Source of the DNA: Montifringilla adamsi
Lineage: Eukaryota > Chordata > Aves > Passeriformes > Passeridae
Reading direction: 5' to 3'
Assembly (NCBI GenBank): GCA_017590115.1
Contig: JAGGNK010011336.1
Span: 1,550,001 to 1,614,000 of the forward strand
DNA: 64,000 bases
Shown here: piece after piece, positions 11,836 through 25,314 of the stretch
Numbering within the stretch: the first letter of the stretch is position 1
Layout of the letters: each line of letters begins with the position of its first letter
The notes under the pieces: generated by a model
Databases searched by the model: none
What the model was told of the DNA's origin: nothing
What the model saw: the letters and a program-made list of their open reading frames with translations, nothing else
Program-made: the position numbers and the translations under genes

Positions 11836-14534
11836 CTACAACTGATTTCTCTTTCAGATGCAGACCAAACTCCAGCCACACTGGTACCACAGCGTGGCCT
11901 CCAGGGGCCCCCATGGAGCAGAGATGTGGTAGCAGATGCAACAGGGGAAAAAAAAAAACCAAAAAAAAAAAACCAGAAAAAGGGAGCTTGTATGATGCCC
12001 CACACAGCAAATCCCCTGAAACATGGATTTGGTGCATTCCAGGAGAACTCATTTTACATGAAGATATCACAGAGGGAAGCAATAAAAGAAAGTTTCCTCG
12101 TCGTGCAAGGGAACAAGGTGAGACATGGAACGCTCACGACTTTCATGCAGACAGCGGAAAATGAGGGGGAGCTCTCTGTGTGGGTCCCAGCCCTGTCTAG
12201 ATTCCATAGGCGTTCCCAAAAGGAGGATAACAGGCAAAAGAGGTGAAGGGGCAAGCTTCTCTCCCTGAAGCATCCCAGTAACTGAGCAGAGACTTTGCTA
12301 AGCCGGGGTGCTCTGGCACCTCCAGGCTGCACCAGCGCCTCGTGCTGACCTGCCTGTGTGGGAAGCAGCACTCCTCTGGCATAACCCAGCCTGCCTTTGC
12401 CTCCAGTCTCACAGGACACAGCCAGAAGAGTCTCTTGGCAGTGTGTTAAAATGGGATGACACAAACTAGCCCCACTGGTGTGGCCCGAGGTGCTGTGCAG
12501 GAGGCAGCCACCCAGGGAGGCACCGAGGTCCCCCCAGTTTCAGGACAAGTGCTCACACACCCAGCTCTCTGCACCAAGCTCAGCCCACAGCAGCTTCAGG
12601 CACCACAGCAAAAAGAACCAAAACTGATTCATGAGGGGCAGGTAAAAGAAGTTAGTCAGGCTAAAGAGTCCTAAACTCTTCCTTGACCACCACGTTCAAG
12701 CGTGACCTCTCCTGAAAGGCTTGCATGGGAGTCCCCTCTGGCACAGGAGGTTCTGGGGGATGAGACCTAGGAATGGGGTGAAACCTGCTGCCTTTGCAAT
12801 TCTGCCTAAAATCAAGGAAAATGTTGAGAGCAGCCTATTTAATGCGGTGGAAAGGCTGACCAAGAAGGAGGCTGCACCAAGACAGGGCAAGGGTGCCGTG
12901 GTGGCACCCCACAAACCTGTCCCAGGCATGGGGGGGACAGCTTGGGTAAGGAGGAGAGGTAAAGGTCATATATCCAGTACATATCAACGTTTTGTCAACT
13001 AGGAAAATTAGAAAATGACGCTTTCCAATTTCCTCCAAATGCACTTATGCTGTCTCAGCAGATTCCTGTCACCCTCTGGGATGCAGAAACCGATCAGTCC
13101 AGTCTGAAAGAAAAATCAAATGGATCTTTTGGTGTTTTGTAATATGACAGACATTTCTGCAATTACCTGGCTTCAAATAGGCATCTCCATGAGCAGAAAA
13201 TGCCCAGCCTAAAGGGATGAGCAGCCTTTGCCTTCAGTCATCACTGACTGGTGAGATTCATCATGCCCTTAACAACTTGAGGGCAGGCTCAGCTGCTAAC
13301 ACAAGACTCCTACTTCTGATTCAAACCATGATGTAATGTAAGTATCAATCATTTTTCCTAGAAAAAAACAGTTGGGTCTGCATGGCAAGGCTGTATATCT
13401 ATGCTGCCACAAGACTTCCCCTGCGTAAAACAGGGAGGCCTTTTGACCCAAGGGACTTTGCTTCCTGCAGAGGAAATCAAGAGGGAGCAAAGTTCACCGC
13501 GACCAAAATAAGTCTTGGCACAAGAGCAGACTTCCACACACTTGCCTGCATGCAAGAAGGGGGTGCACAGCCCCAGCAGCCCAGAAAACATCTGGTCCAG
13601 AAAGATATTTTCACCATGACTTCAGATTCACTCTGCCCCAAGGTTGTCTCCAAGCAGAAGAAAAGCCACCGTGGCACTCCATTTCAGTGTGGGTCACTTG
13701 CAAATCCCCAGTCCCAGCGTGGCTGTGGTGCCTTTGAGTGCCACCAGCTAATGGGATTGGTGAGGGCTCTTGTGGTTGGTTGGTTTTGGGATATTTTAGG
13801 AAAACTGCCCTGGTCCCTGCTGTCCTCAGCCAGCTCCAAGGCTTTGCTACCAGCAGGAGTTTCTACCATGCTGGAGTTTGGTGCCTGGGTCAGCATCTCT
13901 GTGTCGCTCCTGTATCCATAACTGGCCACATGGGTGTCAAAGGGAAAAAGTCCTGGGAAGAAAGAGGTTTGGGGAGGGGGAAACCAGGATGTGTTCCTGT
14001 CTCTTTCCCACCCTGCCACCAACAGAGCAGAAAGTGAAAAGGCCACAGGGCAGTGGGAAAGGAAGTAAGTTTGAGGGTACTTGTTGCATTCCTGTGATGG
14101 CTGGAAGTGGGAGAGCAGCAGAACATCATCACCTCTGGGGAGAGGAACATCCACTCAGCCCCCCAAAGTGAGGGCAGTCACCCAGAATTTTGGGAAACAG
14201 AAGAAACATGCAGGGATCTGGCATTTGCAAGTGACGGGGGCAGAGGTTTGTGTCCGAGTGACAGCAGAGCCCTGAGCAAAATGGGAGGGAGAGGAGCCCC
14301 TTTTATCAGCACTGGCTGCTCCATTTCTCACTTTTGGAGAAGAAAGTTGGGCAGCTGCTGTTGCTGGGGCTGCAGGAAAGCATCCCTGGGCCACATGGCA
14401 TGGAGGGAGGGGAGCAGGTCCATCCCTGGGGAGTCCTGGAAGGAGTCTGGCTCTTCTTGTTGACCATTTTTATTTTGTTTCCTTTAAAGGCTGGGAGGAA
14501 AGAGGGAGGGAGGACCTGAGCAATGTGGTCTGAA

Positions 14535-14536
14535 AG

Positions 14537-14577
<41 letters not shown>

Positions 14578-14592
14578 AAAGGAAAAAAAAGG
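14535..14592. repeat. Poly-A tract
   Basis: About 39 uninterrupted A residues, followed by a G-interrupted A-rich tail. It could be the tail of an inserted retroposed sequence. I could not recognise a parent sequence just upstream. Confidence 0.8.
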
Positions 14593-16893
14593 CAAGTTAA
14601 AGATGTGAAGTGCCTGGCAGAGACCCAAAGCACAAGAGCACAGAGACCGTGAGAAAAATGTAAGTTTGCTGTCCAATTGGATGGAAATCAGATGTTGCTT
14701 GGGACTTCACAGGACTTGTAAATGAATAAAGGAATGGGCAGGAAAGGGAGGAAGATCCTGCCAGGCTGGAGAAGGCAAACCAGCAAGGCCTTGATCCCAA
14801 AATGGTTAATATCCCTGAGACATTCCTACAGGCAGCAGTGAGTGTCCTATCACAGCATAAATCCTTCACTAACTGCTAAACCAGATCCCCCGAGAATGGG
14901 GGAGTGGAGACTTCAGGGCTTTGATGCTGCAAGTAGCTGAGGAGGAGGAGGGAGCCATGAGGATGGGGAGAGAGCCACTGCAACCCTTGCTGGAACACAA
15001 GGGAGCACAGCTGCTCCAGTGGCACTAGGCAGCTTCCATTGCTGTTCCCAGCTCACCCAGCGGCTGCTCGGATACCTGGCCTAGGAGTGCCAGGGTATCT
15101 GCTGGGCATGGATGGAACAGAGTGGCAGAAGGAGGATAGAGAGATGGCAGAAGGTGGGATACTCCCTTGGGAAGATCTGCAGCAGGATGGACACAGCTGC
15201 CTTTGGAGATCAAGCGACTTCTGCTGTTCCATGTGCAATCAGACCACGGGATACCCTTGGAGACTAACGGAAGGAGCTGCCCGTGCCCATGCCTTTATTA
15301 TACACATGCAGACACAAATCCTTGAGACACCACCTGACCCAGCATCTCCTGCAGGACCTCCTGCTTGAACCCACCTGATAAAAGGGGAAACCCATGCAAG
15401 AAGCAGCAGGGTCAGCTAAAGAAGCCTTTGTGAGCTCTGTATCACCCATGCCAAGTAGGGGAAGGCTTAGAGAGAGACTTCTGCTAGAAACCACTCAGAG
15501 CTGCTCTTGGCTGAACTCCTGGGTGGGACCTGCCTCTCCTGCACAGAGGCTGAAGGGCTCCACGGTGAGCCACTGTTGGACTGAGCGAGCAGGTCCAGGG
15601 CAGGCTCTGGTTGGAAGCACAGTGTTCCTAGTGTCCCTTGCCATGCACCAGGCTCAGCCTGCCAGGCAGGCACAAAAGGCCTGGCCCTGCCATTTCCCAG
15701 CAACTCGCTGTGGGAAGCTCATTCCTGCTCTCTCTGGGCTGGGAATGGAGCCACCACTGAGATCCACAGGGCCCTTTCTGTAAGGAAACAAAGTTGTGCT
15801 CCTTGCACAGGAGCCTGGGGACTCCCCAGCAGCCAGCCATGTCCAGGGCACTGCTGTGTGAAGAGCTCTAAATGCCAATAAGGATGGCTGCTGCCCCAAA
15901 ATGCTCCCCACCACAGCTGGCTTTTGGGGCCAGGGCAGTGAAGTGCCTGCCCTCTGTTAGTGCAGCGCCCTGGGAGACACCATGGGAGGAGATTTCAACC
16001 CTCTTCAGGGAGGTTTAAGAGGGACAGATGCTGGAGGTGGGTGAGGAGGCACGTGGGGAGATGGGAACATGCAGAAATAGTCAGAGGACAAGCAAGCCCA
16101 CAGCTGCAACCGATGACACCATTAAAGCAGTGGAGCCTTAAGGAAAAAAGCCCAACGAGCAATAAAACCTCCCCAAAACCTCCATCTGACCACGCTCAGA
16201 GCATCTTTGTGACCTGGCGGGACCTTGCCTGGGGATGTCTGGGCTCGGGGCTCCCTCTAGAGGGTTTTGCACAGCCAGCAAATGGCCACACCATGGCCTT
16301 GGGAATGGGGAGGAACGGGCTCCAGGGCTCAGCCCTTCCTTCCCTTGGGGTCCTGGGGGGGCCTTAACAGCGTCCCCAAACTGCCCTGAGCCAGCATGAG
16401 CTTCTTCAGCTCTGCCGAGGGCCGTGGCAGGGGCAGACACTCAATATGTTTGCAAGGAAGTGTTTACACATTATTTCAGCCAAGCAGGATTTGGGGAGAG
16501 GGACACTGGAAGTGACTTTGTGCTGTAGGTGCAGGCAGAGCTGAATCCAACCTTGGAGGTCCTGTAGAGGGGTTGGAATGGTTCAGGACCAATATCCTGA
16601 GGTGAGGGCAGGACTGTAACCAGGAGCTGCATAAAGGCAACTGGCCCTCGCCTCTGGGCAACAGAGCTTGGAGCAGGGGTTGCCCCCAGGAGACACATCC
16701 CACCAGGAAGATCCCAGACACCAGGATGAACTCCTTATCAGAGCAGTGCTGCTGTGTAGTGTCAGAACCCAGGACATCCCTCTGGATGCACTGGATGGCT
16801 TAAAATCCTGGCAGGGGCTCGGAGACCCTGGCAGGAAGCCAAAGACACCTGGGAATTCGATCTTAACCCATGGAGCAAATTACCAACCTTATA

Positions 16894-17338
16894 TGAAGAA
16901 TACAAGTCATAAAAGTTTAAGTAGCACAACAGTAGTTGTCACAGGGTGAAAGGCGGAATTTTGAAGGATTTTACTAGGGGGTCTAGGGGGCAAGATGGAG
17001 GAATTTGGGCGTTGTCCTGTCCTTCTTCCTTCTTCTTCCTAGCCTTCATCTTCTTGGTGATGGTGGCACTTTGGGATTGGTTTGGAGTAGAAAGTCACTG
17101 TCTAACATAGATGATAGGTATTGGAACATAACTGTAAATATCAAATATGTAGTTTATAGTGTAAAAAGACAACACCAGCCCGTGGGCAGGCAGTGTGCCT
17201 CAGACTGACCACAGAACAGACCTCGGCAGGCCAGACAGAAAATGTTCTAGATAAGAAATAATAAACAGCCTTGAGAATGACAGCCGATTCTGATTTCTTC
17301 TTCAACAGCTGGGTTGGGGAAAAGAGACCTTTTAACAC
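16894..17338 (+). mobile_element. Solo LTR-like element of an endogenous retrovirus
   Basis: The stretch begins with TG near 16894 and ends with CA near 17338. It carries the pyrimidine-rich block 'ccttcttccttcttcttcc' near 17020 and a polyadenylation-type signal (aataataaac) near 17259, followed about 20 bases on by a GA/TT-rich tail. This order of parts fits the U3-R-U5 plan of an LTR. The wording resembles LTRs I recall as common in songbird genomes. No gag, pol or env coding is next to it, so it would be a solo LTR. Exact ends and family are uncertain, and I saw no clear target-site duplication. Confidence 0.5.
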
Positions 17339-17663
17339 ACCTTGGGATCATCTCAACCAGAGTGAACCCCGAGATGAAGGAGCAGCCTTGGAAGAAGACC
17401 CAGCCAGCAGCCCATGGAGCAGCTCATCACAGGACAGGCTGCTCCTGGCCAGGGGTGCTGGCAGGGATTTGCTGTCACAGACTTGTCCTCAGACATCTGC
17501 GACTGCTCTGGCACCAAAAGGCATTTTCACTTTCTAAAACTACTGCTTGACAGCCCTCTGAGATATTTTTTCATAAAGGGTGATTGTAAAGCTTAAAGTT
17601 TTCTTGCTAATAACTTAATTACAGCCCAGACTGCCCAAAGCAAAAAGGCACTTCAAACACATC

Positions 17664-17664
<1 letters not shown>

Positions 17665-17710
<46 letters not shown>

Positions 17711-17712
17711 TT
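17665..17712. repeat. Poly-A run followed by T6
   Basis: About 42 A residues are directly followed by six T residues. It may be a retroposon tail or plain slippage. No source element is recognisable immediately upstream. Confidence 0.8.
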
Positions 17713-18321
17713 GCCCCCTTTGCCCCATCTTTGGGGTTTTAGCCACGTTAGCTCATCCTTGAGGTTTTAATTGGAGCAGCTGCAGGGGCAGGTTGGCAGG
17801 TGGGCAGCATCTCACAGCCTTCGTGAGAGGGTCTTGGCTCTCCACCTCTCAGGCCAAAGTCAGAGAGAGAGAGGTCACACAACGAAAAGAGCAGCAGGAA
17901 AGAGGTTTTGGGTGCTTGTAAGGTTTCCTAGAACAAAACAATTTGAGGTCTAAACACATGGAGCTGTAGGGAAGTTAAATTCTCCCCAGGCCATTTGACA
18001 AAGGGCTCTGCTCAGCTGTGGCAGCAATGCCCAGCTGTGGGGAAGACTTTTGCTTTTTGTCTGCATACAGATTCCAGCTGCCCTGTTCCCTCCAGAAGGG
18101 ACAGGAGAAAGCTGGAAAAAGAAGCACCACACGAAGTTACACTCCCTTCTAATCTCCACTTTTTCTGCTGGTGATACAAATATTCTCTGTGCAAGCCCTG
18201 GGAGAAGACAAGCCAAATCCTGCTCAGTGCCTACCTCAGGGTGCAAGCACCTGCAGTTAAAGCCAGAAGGGGCTCTTGAAGGGAAAGTCATGTCTTACTA
18301 ACTTAATATTCCCCACAGAAA

Positions 18322-18513
18322 GGATGGTCACACTCTGGAACAGGCTGCTCAGGGATCTGGTAGAATCCCTGTCCTTGGAAGTGTTCCAAAAGCGCGTTGC
18401 TGTGGCACCTGGGGACATGGTTTAGCGGCGGGCTTGGCAGCGCTGGGTTAATGGTTGGGCTCCATGAACTCACAGAGCTCTTCCCACACAAACCATCCTG
18501 TGATTCTATGGTT
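18322..18513 (+). mobile_element. CR1 LINE 3' fragment, sense on plus
   Basis: The text follows the bird CR1 3' end in order: 'ctggaacaggctgctcaggg', 'tggtagaatccctgtcc', 'gtggcacctggggacatgg', 'cagcgctgggttaatgg', then a terminal 'gtgattctatgg' in place of the usual ATTCTATG repeat. The fragment is diverged and 5'-truncated, as nearly all CR1 copies are. It has no coding capacity left. Confidence 0.85.
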
Positions 18514-19305
18514 CCAGGACGCAGCTGATCTCAGTGGTGCCCAGGCTGGCTGATGGTCCCCTCGCCAGCCTTCACTAGATGGTGCTCTACGCCCTCCCAA
18601 GAAAACCCTCCAAGAAATCCCAGAGCCGTTTTTCTTGTGCTGCATTTCCAGCTGCAGCCTCAGGTGGGAGGAGAAGGGATATTTTCCTGTCCGGGGGATG
18701 TTTTCCGCAGCAGCAAAGCGGGATGGGCAGTGGGGTTTGAAGAAGCCCAGGCTGTGCTGAAATGCAGTGGGAAATGCATGGAGGAAGAGGAGGCTGAGCA
18801 GATGGAGCAAAAGGCGCGATCATTCCCCCCCTGCCTGGAAGGCCCTTGTTTGCACTGATTTGCCCCCACAGAGGAATCACATCCTGGCAGAGGATGCCCA
18901 AACTTTCCCTGGCCGGGAATTAGCTGAAGGAGGACACCTTCCCCTCTCCAGCTCTGTGGGCACACGGTTTGTGGGCAAACGCTTCCAAAAGCGTCCTGGG
19001 AGCTTCAGCACCCGCGGGCACAGCAAGAGACCAGAGCGCTTGTGGCTCCTCCTTTGGAAAGCCAAGAGCCAGCCCGGGCAGCCCTGCCCTGCCACGGGCT
19101 CAGGCAGGTTGTGCTGTCAAACAAAACAGAATGCACCCTCAGCCAGAGCGTGTGGGGCTGCAGGGATGGAGCTCTGGGTGGGCTCAGTGACAGCTCTGTC
19201 CCTGGGGAGCGCCAGACACACTCCAGACCCTGCTGGCATCGGCAGGGAGGATGCCTCTGTAGGACTCAGCAAACGAAGCTCTTAAGTGGCGCTTGTCAGC
19301 CAACA

Positions 19306-19339
19306 GATAAACACACTTCGAGTTAAAAGTGTGTTTATC
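19306..19339. repeat. Perfect 13-bp inverted repeat (hairpin)
   Basis: gataaacacactt at 19306-19318 is matched exactly by its reverse complement aagtgtgtttatc at 19327-19339, leaving an 8-base loop. The arms also contain the GATAA word on opposite strands, so the site could bind GATA-type factors as a pair. That is inference. Confidence 0.75.
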
Positions 19340-22282
19340 ACCCTCTGATGGGGAATATGGCATGTGTTTACGTACAGCTTGGAAGTGGAGAGGCTTTCTA
19401 ACCGTGCAAGAGAGCTACCCAGGGACAGAGACGGGTTGCTTTGGCTGGAAAAGGGATTTTCAAGGTTTTCTTCCCTGATTATCCTGTATTTTCTTTGCAA
19501 AAAGTGTGTGTGTGGGGGGGGGGGTCTCATCTTGAAGCCTCTGACCTATGAGTTAGCCAGTGGGTTTTTGCATTTGTTGCTCTCTTTGAAGCCTGTTCAA
19601 CCCCCCGTGGTGAAGACACAAACCATTGCCCAACAACAAGTCTCTCCTGAAATCCAGTTTTGCAGGACAAAACCCCCAGAGAGGCTTGTACTCTGTGTCA
19701 TGGATGCCTTCAGTGCACACAGCCTCTCCTTTGACAAGCTGTCAGGAGCTTCAAGGGGATCTTCGTTGCTTTACACACCCTGGTTGGGAAAGCTTGAGCA
19801 GAGAGCTTGCCTGTGCAGGAGTCAGAAGCCAGGCCTCTTCTAAACGTGGCATTTCGGGCACTGCCACCCTCCCAGACTTCACTAGAACCATTTCAGTGTA
19901 AGAAAATAATCAGGCCCAGCCTTAAAGACATCTCAAGCCAGATTACTGCTGCCCACAGGGGAATTGTTTTCACAGGGTTTCAGGGAGATGTTTCTTCCAG
20001 AGCAACAGGCCACCAATATTTCCTGGGTTGGCCACGTTCTCCATGCACTCCCTTAAAGCCGTGGCACCATCCAGGCCTCTTAAAAAATAATTTCCTGGAC
20101 TTGCAGAGGAGAAACAAACGAAGCTTGGGAACCACAATCAGGATTTCAGGCTGTGATGTCACTTATCCTTGCCCAGCCACCAGGTTCAGCCCAGAGCAGA
20201 TCCTGGATCTGGTGCAGAGATGGAAAATGTCTGCTGGAGATGCTGCTCACAGCAAGCACAGTTCCAGAAGGTGAAGACCCAACACTGCTCTGATTTGTGA
20301 TCCATCAGTGTTGAAAGACAGGAGATCCCATCATGGCTGAGGAAAAGAGCTTTCTATCAGAAGAGAGAAGGGGGAAAAAAAAGGTTCTTGTTTCACCAGC
20401 TGAGTTGGAGTAATTTCCCTGACCATCTCCATCCCAGTGCTGTGGAAGGCAGCGTGCTGGCAGCTGCTCCAGTCCTGCCTCACACCAAGTGTTTTTGCCT
20501 TTTGAAGATCAAGAGGTTTCTAGAGGGGTGTGAGGAGATGAGTAATGAGGAAACAGCCTTTGGGAGGCTGCTGGGGCCAGTGAGGAAGCCCAACCCTTTA
20601 TGCCAAGCCTTGCATCTTTGGAGAGGCTCAACCACGTCTGCATCTGGACAGCATCAGTGGAAGAGGGAAGAAATGGAAGCTCCTTTTTCCCCATGGGCTT
20701 CTCTGAGCACACATCAAAGGCAGCACCATGGGAAACCCCACAAGTGGTCTCATCCTAGAGATGCCCTAGGGCCTTCCTAATGTGGACTCTCTTTATGCCA
20801 GCCCCAAGCTCCAGTCTTGCTGTGAGTTGTTTTCCTGCCCTCAGGCACTGGATAGCCCCCTGGGCTGGCTGAGCTGCTGAAGTTGTTGCCTGCCCATTCG
20901 GCAACACATCTGCAATCCCGGAGTGGGTGGGAGCAAAGCATTTTTGAACTTACCACTGGAGCTTTTTGGTAGGGCTAAAGTTCATCTCTCAAGAGCTTGT
21001 ATTTCATGTAGCACGGTGTAAGCCAGCCCCAGGACACCTCGTGCTGCTCACTTCCTCCCATTTAACAGAATGAAACATAGAAGGGTTCATTAATATTGAA
21101 AAAAACCATCTCACTGCACCCTCATGCCAGTGGAAATCATCTCAGCTGACTGCAGCAAGCTCTCTGCACTCATCAGTGGATGCCTACGTGCAGGCTGCCC
21201 TCAGTATCCAGAGAGCAGATTAAAACTTGGCCGGGTTTTAGCTTTGGCTTTGTGGAGTGGTGCTTTGGGCACACACCCCAGGGCCTGGGCTGCAATTCCT
21301 GCTGCTTAAGGAGCGCCCATTTGTAACTCATCAACATCTCTGACGGGTTTATACCCTCGGGGAAAGCCCCAGGGACAGATTTTCAGGCAGAGAATGGGTG
21401 GTGAACAGGGCTGGCACCCCACACAGGGACGTGGGCACAACATCTGAGTGAGGTCACCGGGGCAGCTCAGCAGCACAAGGGCAGTATCATGGGCGTTTTT
21501 GGGGCGACTTTTTGCTTTGTTTCAGCTTCTCCCTGCCCAAGCTGATAACCTGCAACTGATACTGCACTCAAAAACCTGCTGCAGAGAGCAAAGCAATCCA
21601 CGAGCAGCCATGGCTGGCTCTGCAGGGTTTGGATTTGCTGCAGAATCAGGCAGCAGCTGCTGCCTGACATCAGTGTCCCCACTGCCACTGTAGGCTGGAG
21701 CAGCTCCAGCACTGGGGACACCTCAGTCTGGTAGCAGCTGTGTGACCAAATTTCCCAAAGGGCAGCAGGAATCCTCCCTGCCCTAAGCCTGGAATATGGG
21801 CAGGAGCACCACGTTCCCCTCCTCCACATGGTGCCAGTGCTGGAAGAAAAGGAAAAAGGATCAGATGCTGCAGAAGTCCTGAGCTCATTCCTACCCTGCC
21901 TGCATATGTTTTGTGGTAATGCTGTGATAATTCTCAAATGCTTCCTTTACATTTTCCCAGCCAGGCACCAACATCACTGCCATCACCCCGTCTCCTTGTC
22001 TCTGCAGGAGTGTCCTCAAGGAGCACCTTTGCATTTGGCTGAACAAGATGTTCTTGTCTGAGGAACCACAGCAGTGTTTTTCCTGGTTTTCCATCCATCC
22101 CACTAAACCACCAGATTTTCTTCCTACTATTTTGAGTAGAATGCATTCCTCTGCCTAGTGTTATGTGGACAGTATGTCCGTCATTTCCTATCATCTTTTG
22201 GTCAGGTGAGCTCCAGGTAGGAGAGTTGGTGTTCCTGACAGAGTGATAATGCAGAGAGATACATAAATACAGTGTCCCAAAG

Positions 22283-22315
22283 CATCTCCTTGGGCGGTGT
22301 CTTCCCAAGGAGATG
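22283..22315. repeat. Perfect 12-bp inverted repeat
   Basis: catctccttggg at 22283-22294 and cccaaggagatg at 22304-22315 are exact reverse complements with a 9-base loop. Function is unknown. At this length and over a 64-kb window, chance or a local mutation event is possible. Confidence 0.7.
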
Positions 22316-24757
22316 TCAGAAGCATCCAAACAGTGGTTTGCTGCATCAGGGTAGGAATGTGCCTGGCATGACTGGTGTGTAGGGTCTGTCCTGGGTATCA
22401 GGGAGCCATCAGACAAAAATGCCTCATGGAACACTTCCACCTGCTCCAGCAGTGATGGGGGACATGTGCAGCCCCAGGCCATGACTTTGCTTTTGCTGCT
22501 GGTATCAGGCACACAGTGGGTGTCTCCTCATGATTTCTGGTCTTCTCAAAGTGCATCTGTGATGAGCTTCTGTCTGATGGGACTTTTCTTACCAAATACT
22601 TTGCTGCTCCTGGAGGGAACTTTCTTATGCCAAGGGTAGTAGGATTGGGCAGAAACATATTTGCAGGGTGAAAGGCACCCCATAAACACGGGGAAACACA
22701 GTGGGTCTCCCAGGAGGCTGCATTTTTGGCCCAGACCACAGCCCAAAACAACAACAGCATGCAAGTGTTTTGTCCATGCCATTTTTAATGGGCTGAAGGT
22801 GAAGCATTAGGACAAGAAAACCCAGACTCTGGCTCCCAGGCTGGTCTGACACAGCTCTCAGATGTCTTTGCTCAATCCCTGTGCTCCTCTCTCAGCCCTG
22901 AGACCATTTCACAGCAAAATATTCCTCTATTTTGTTCCTGCAAAATAAGTGGCAAAACATGCATTGCCACCCGGGTAAGCAATGGCAACCACAGGCCCAA
23001 ACACAATTTGGTTTTTGTGTGTCACAGACCACTTAGTCAAGCTAAATACTTTTCAGTAATGCCCATTTTTTTTAAGCTTGTGTTTTAACTAGAACAGTGT
23101 TGAGGCAACCCAAGCTACCAGCTAAGGTCACTGTCACTTCCAGCACTCCCTAATCGGCTCCACCCTGAGCAGCCAACAATCAATCTCTTCTTGATTGATT
23201 AAACATCACATTTTACCAACTTCTTGGCCAAAGGCCTTCAAGACCCTTGCTTCCCAAAGAGGAGGGAGAAAACACAGCATCCTTGTTTGGCTATTCCAGG
23301 GCTTTGAGTCAAATTTCCCAGCAGGGAAAGCCCATGGCGCTATCACACAGGCAATGCATGTTCTGAGCAGTGCCCCAGCTCTGCTGGGAGCAGGGTCAGG
23401 CTCTGGGGCTGCTCCAGCACTTTTTTCCCACATGTTCAGCCCATGCATGAGTCCTGCCGTCCCGGCAGATAAAATAAATATTTAGCTGGAGAACATCTAA
23501 CAGTTTTCAAAGAGCCCGGCAGGGCCCAGCATGTTTAGGCTGTGTGCATAGCAAAGGGCGCTGCTGTCTTTAATCATCCTCGCATGTATTCCACGCTTTT
23601 ATCTGCAGTTCCTCACAGTCCTCCACAGAGAGGTTTGTCCTGTTCATCTCTGCATCACAGATAAGGAAATGGGGGCACAGCCAGCCAGGGCTGGGCTTGG
23701 GGTGCTGGGGGTGCCACGTTTGGAGCCACCTTTTGGTCTTTGTGCTCCCTCTCCGAGGCCGGAGCTCCTCCGACAAGAGGACATGAGAAGAGTTTTCCTG
23801 TTTCCATGTTTTCCTGCTGGTGGTGGCCCTTGTGGCTGGTGCCACTTGTGCCCGTGTCTCAGCAGCAGTCCCTGTATCCCCCTGTGCCCCTTGCCCCTGG
23901 ATGCAGCCAGGAGATGGGTTTGCAAAGTGGCTCTGAATTGCAGATGAAAAGCAATGCTGCTTTCTGTTCCGGTGCTTTGCATCGTGGAGTAACATCTCTT
24001 CTCTCTCAGCTTTATTTATTTATTACTCCATTTCACAGATGTTTTAATATAAAGTAATTAGTCCTGAGGGTAGCATTAAGCCAAGAACAAATTAGGCTGT
24101 AACACAATGTCTCCCCTGCCTGGGTGCTCTGTTTTTTGGGAGCCCAGCAGGCGAGGCTCCTGCCTGGACTCTGCCTGAGCTCTGTAACCAAGAGCATCTC
24201 GAGGGGGTGCGGTGTTCTGGGTTGTGGGCAGGATGAGGTACAGGGAGTTCTGCTTGGAGCAAGCTGCTGCTGGTGGGAGGTGTCAAAGGGAAACTGCCCC
24301 CATCCCAGCCTCCCATCAGCTCCCACCATGCTGAAGAGGAGCCAGCTGAGTCCTAAGGCAAGAAATGAAGCATGGTTTTCTCTGGAAGCTGTGTGGGCTT
24401 TAATGAGAGCCTGACCCAGGGTCTTATAACCTCATTTTTTTAAAAGAATTCCTTTTGAATTAACACATTTGTTTTCTCGGTTCAAATGCATATTTCCCTT
24501 GCCCCACAACTTCTCCCATACCACATTCTTTTGAATCGGATTTTCATAGAAACTTTTACTGAAAACAGCAGCTTAGCAACCTCAGAAATATCCAGCCCAG
24601 CCAATATATCCCTATGGAAAAACTGTGATAAACTGATGGGTCATTCTCAGATGGAGGCTGCCTGAGCAGGAGCTGGCCCCAGACTGGGGAAGGAGCATCC
24701 CCACACATCCCAAGACATGGTAGTGAAGTTGTCTACCCAGTGGTGTTTTACAGATCA

Positions 24758-24797
24758 CCCTGCTTTTCCCTATTTCCCTGCTTTTCCCTATTTCCCT
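24758..24797. repeat. 18-bp tandem word, two full copies
   Basis: ccctgcttttccctattt at 24758-24775 repeats exactly at 24776-24793 and a third copy begins with ccctg. It is a short pyrimidine-rich tandem duplication. Confidence 0.8.
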
Positions 24798-25314
24798 GAA
24801 TCTCTGCACAGGATGAGAAGTCTAAACCCAGATTTTGTATCAGAAAGCAAAGCAAACCTTCATGTCCTGAGAACCTCAATGAGCCTGGCTTTGCCAGCCC
24901 CATCCACCTTCCAGCCACATGGATCTAGGGGACTTGGGTCACATTCCAGCCTGGGCTACAAGAGACATGAACCTTTTCAGAACCACATTTTCACAAACTA
25001 AACTAATTTTTCAGGCCTTGCCTTCTTAAGGCCACCAGCTTTCCAAGAAATTTTATATCCTGTAAAATTCACCCAAATCCCATAATCCCTCATGGAAACA
25101 AAGGCTGGGCTGATTATCTTTTGCTAAAAGGTTGGCAGGCTTCCAGCTTTCTGAAATGCAGCTCTGCCGAAAGAAAAATCTTTTGTGGGCAAAATCATGT
25201 ACTGGTGGTTTTGGAAAGACAAGTCAAAATAAGGCATTTCAGGAAAAACAAAAAAGTATTTAAAAATAGTCTTGAAGCTATCTTTATCCCCAAGTCTGGA
25301 AGAGGAAGGGTCAC

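Larger units (their letters stand above)
3181..16890. other. Long gene-poor spacer
   Basis: No exon set with consistent splice sites and no recognisable protein family was found on either strand. Visible structure is limited to simple sequence: T-rich tracts near 6280-6301, CTT/CTC-rich pyrimidines at 11755-11835, an A-rich stretch near 11947-11972 and a poly-A run at 14537-14575. Conserved non-coding elements or unspliced long RNAs cannot be excluded from one sequence. Confidence 0.45.
18514..25310. other. Gene-poor spacer
   Basis: No coding exons are supported. Visible items are a 13-bp perfect inverted repeat (19306-19339), a GT/G run near 19504-19524, a 12-bp inverted repeat (22283-22315) and an 18-bp tandem word (24758-24793). 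Open frames up to about 190 codons exist but have no family resemblance and overlap one another in several frames. Confidence 0.45.

Noticed and set aside
11479..12246. 255-codon plus-strand frame
   Set aside because: It runs through the CTT/CTC tract and A-rich stretches, giving serine/leucine and lysine runs. No splice structure or family resemblance supports it.
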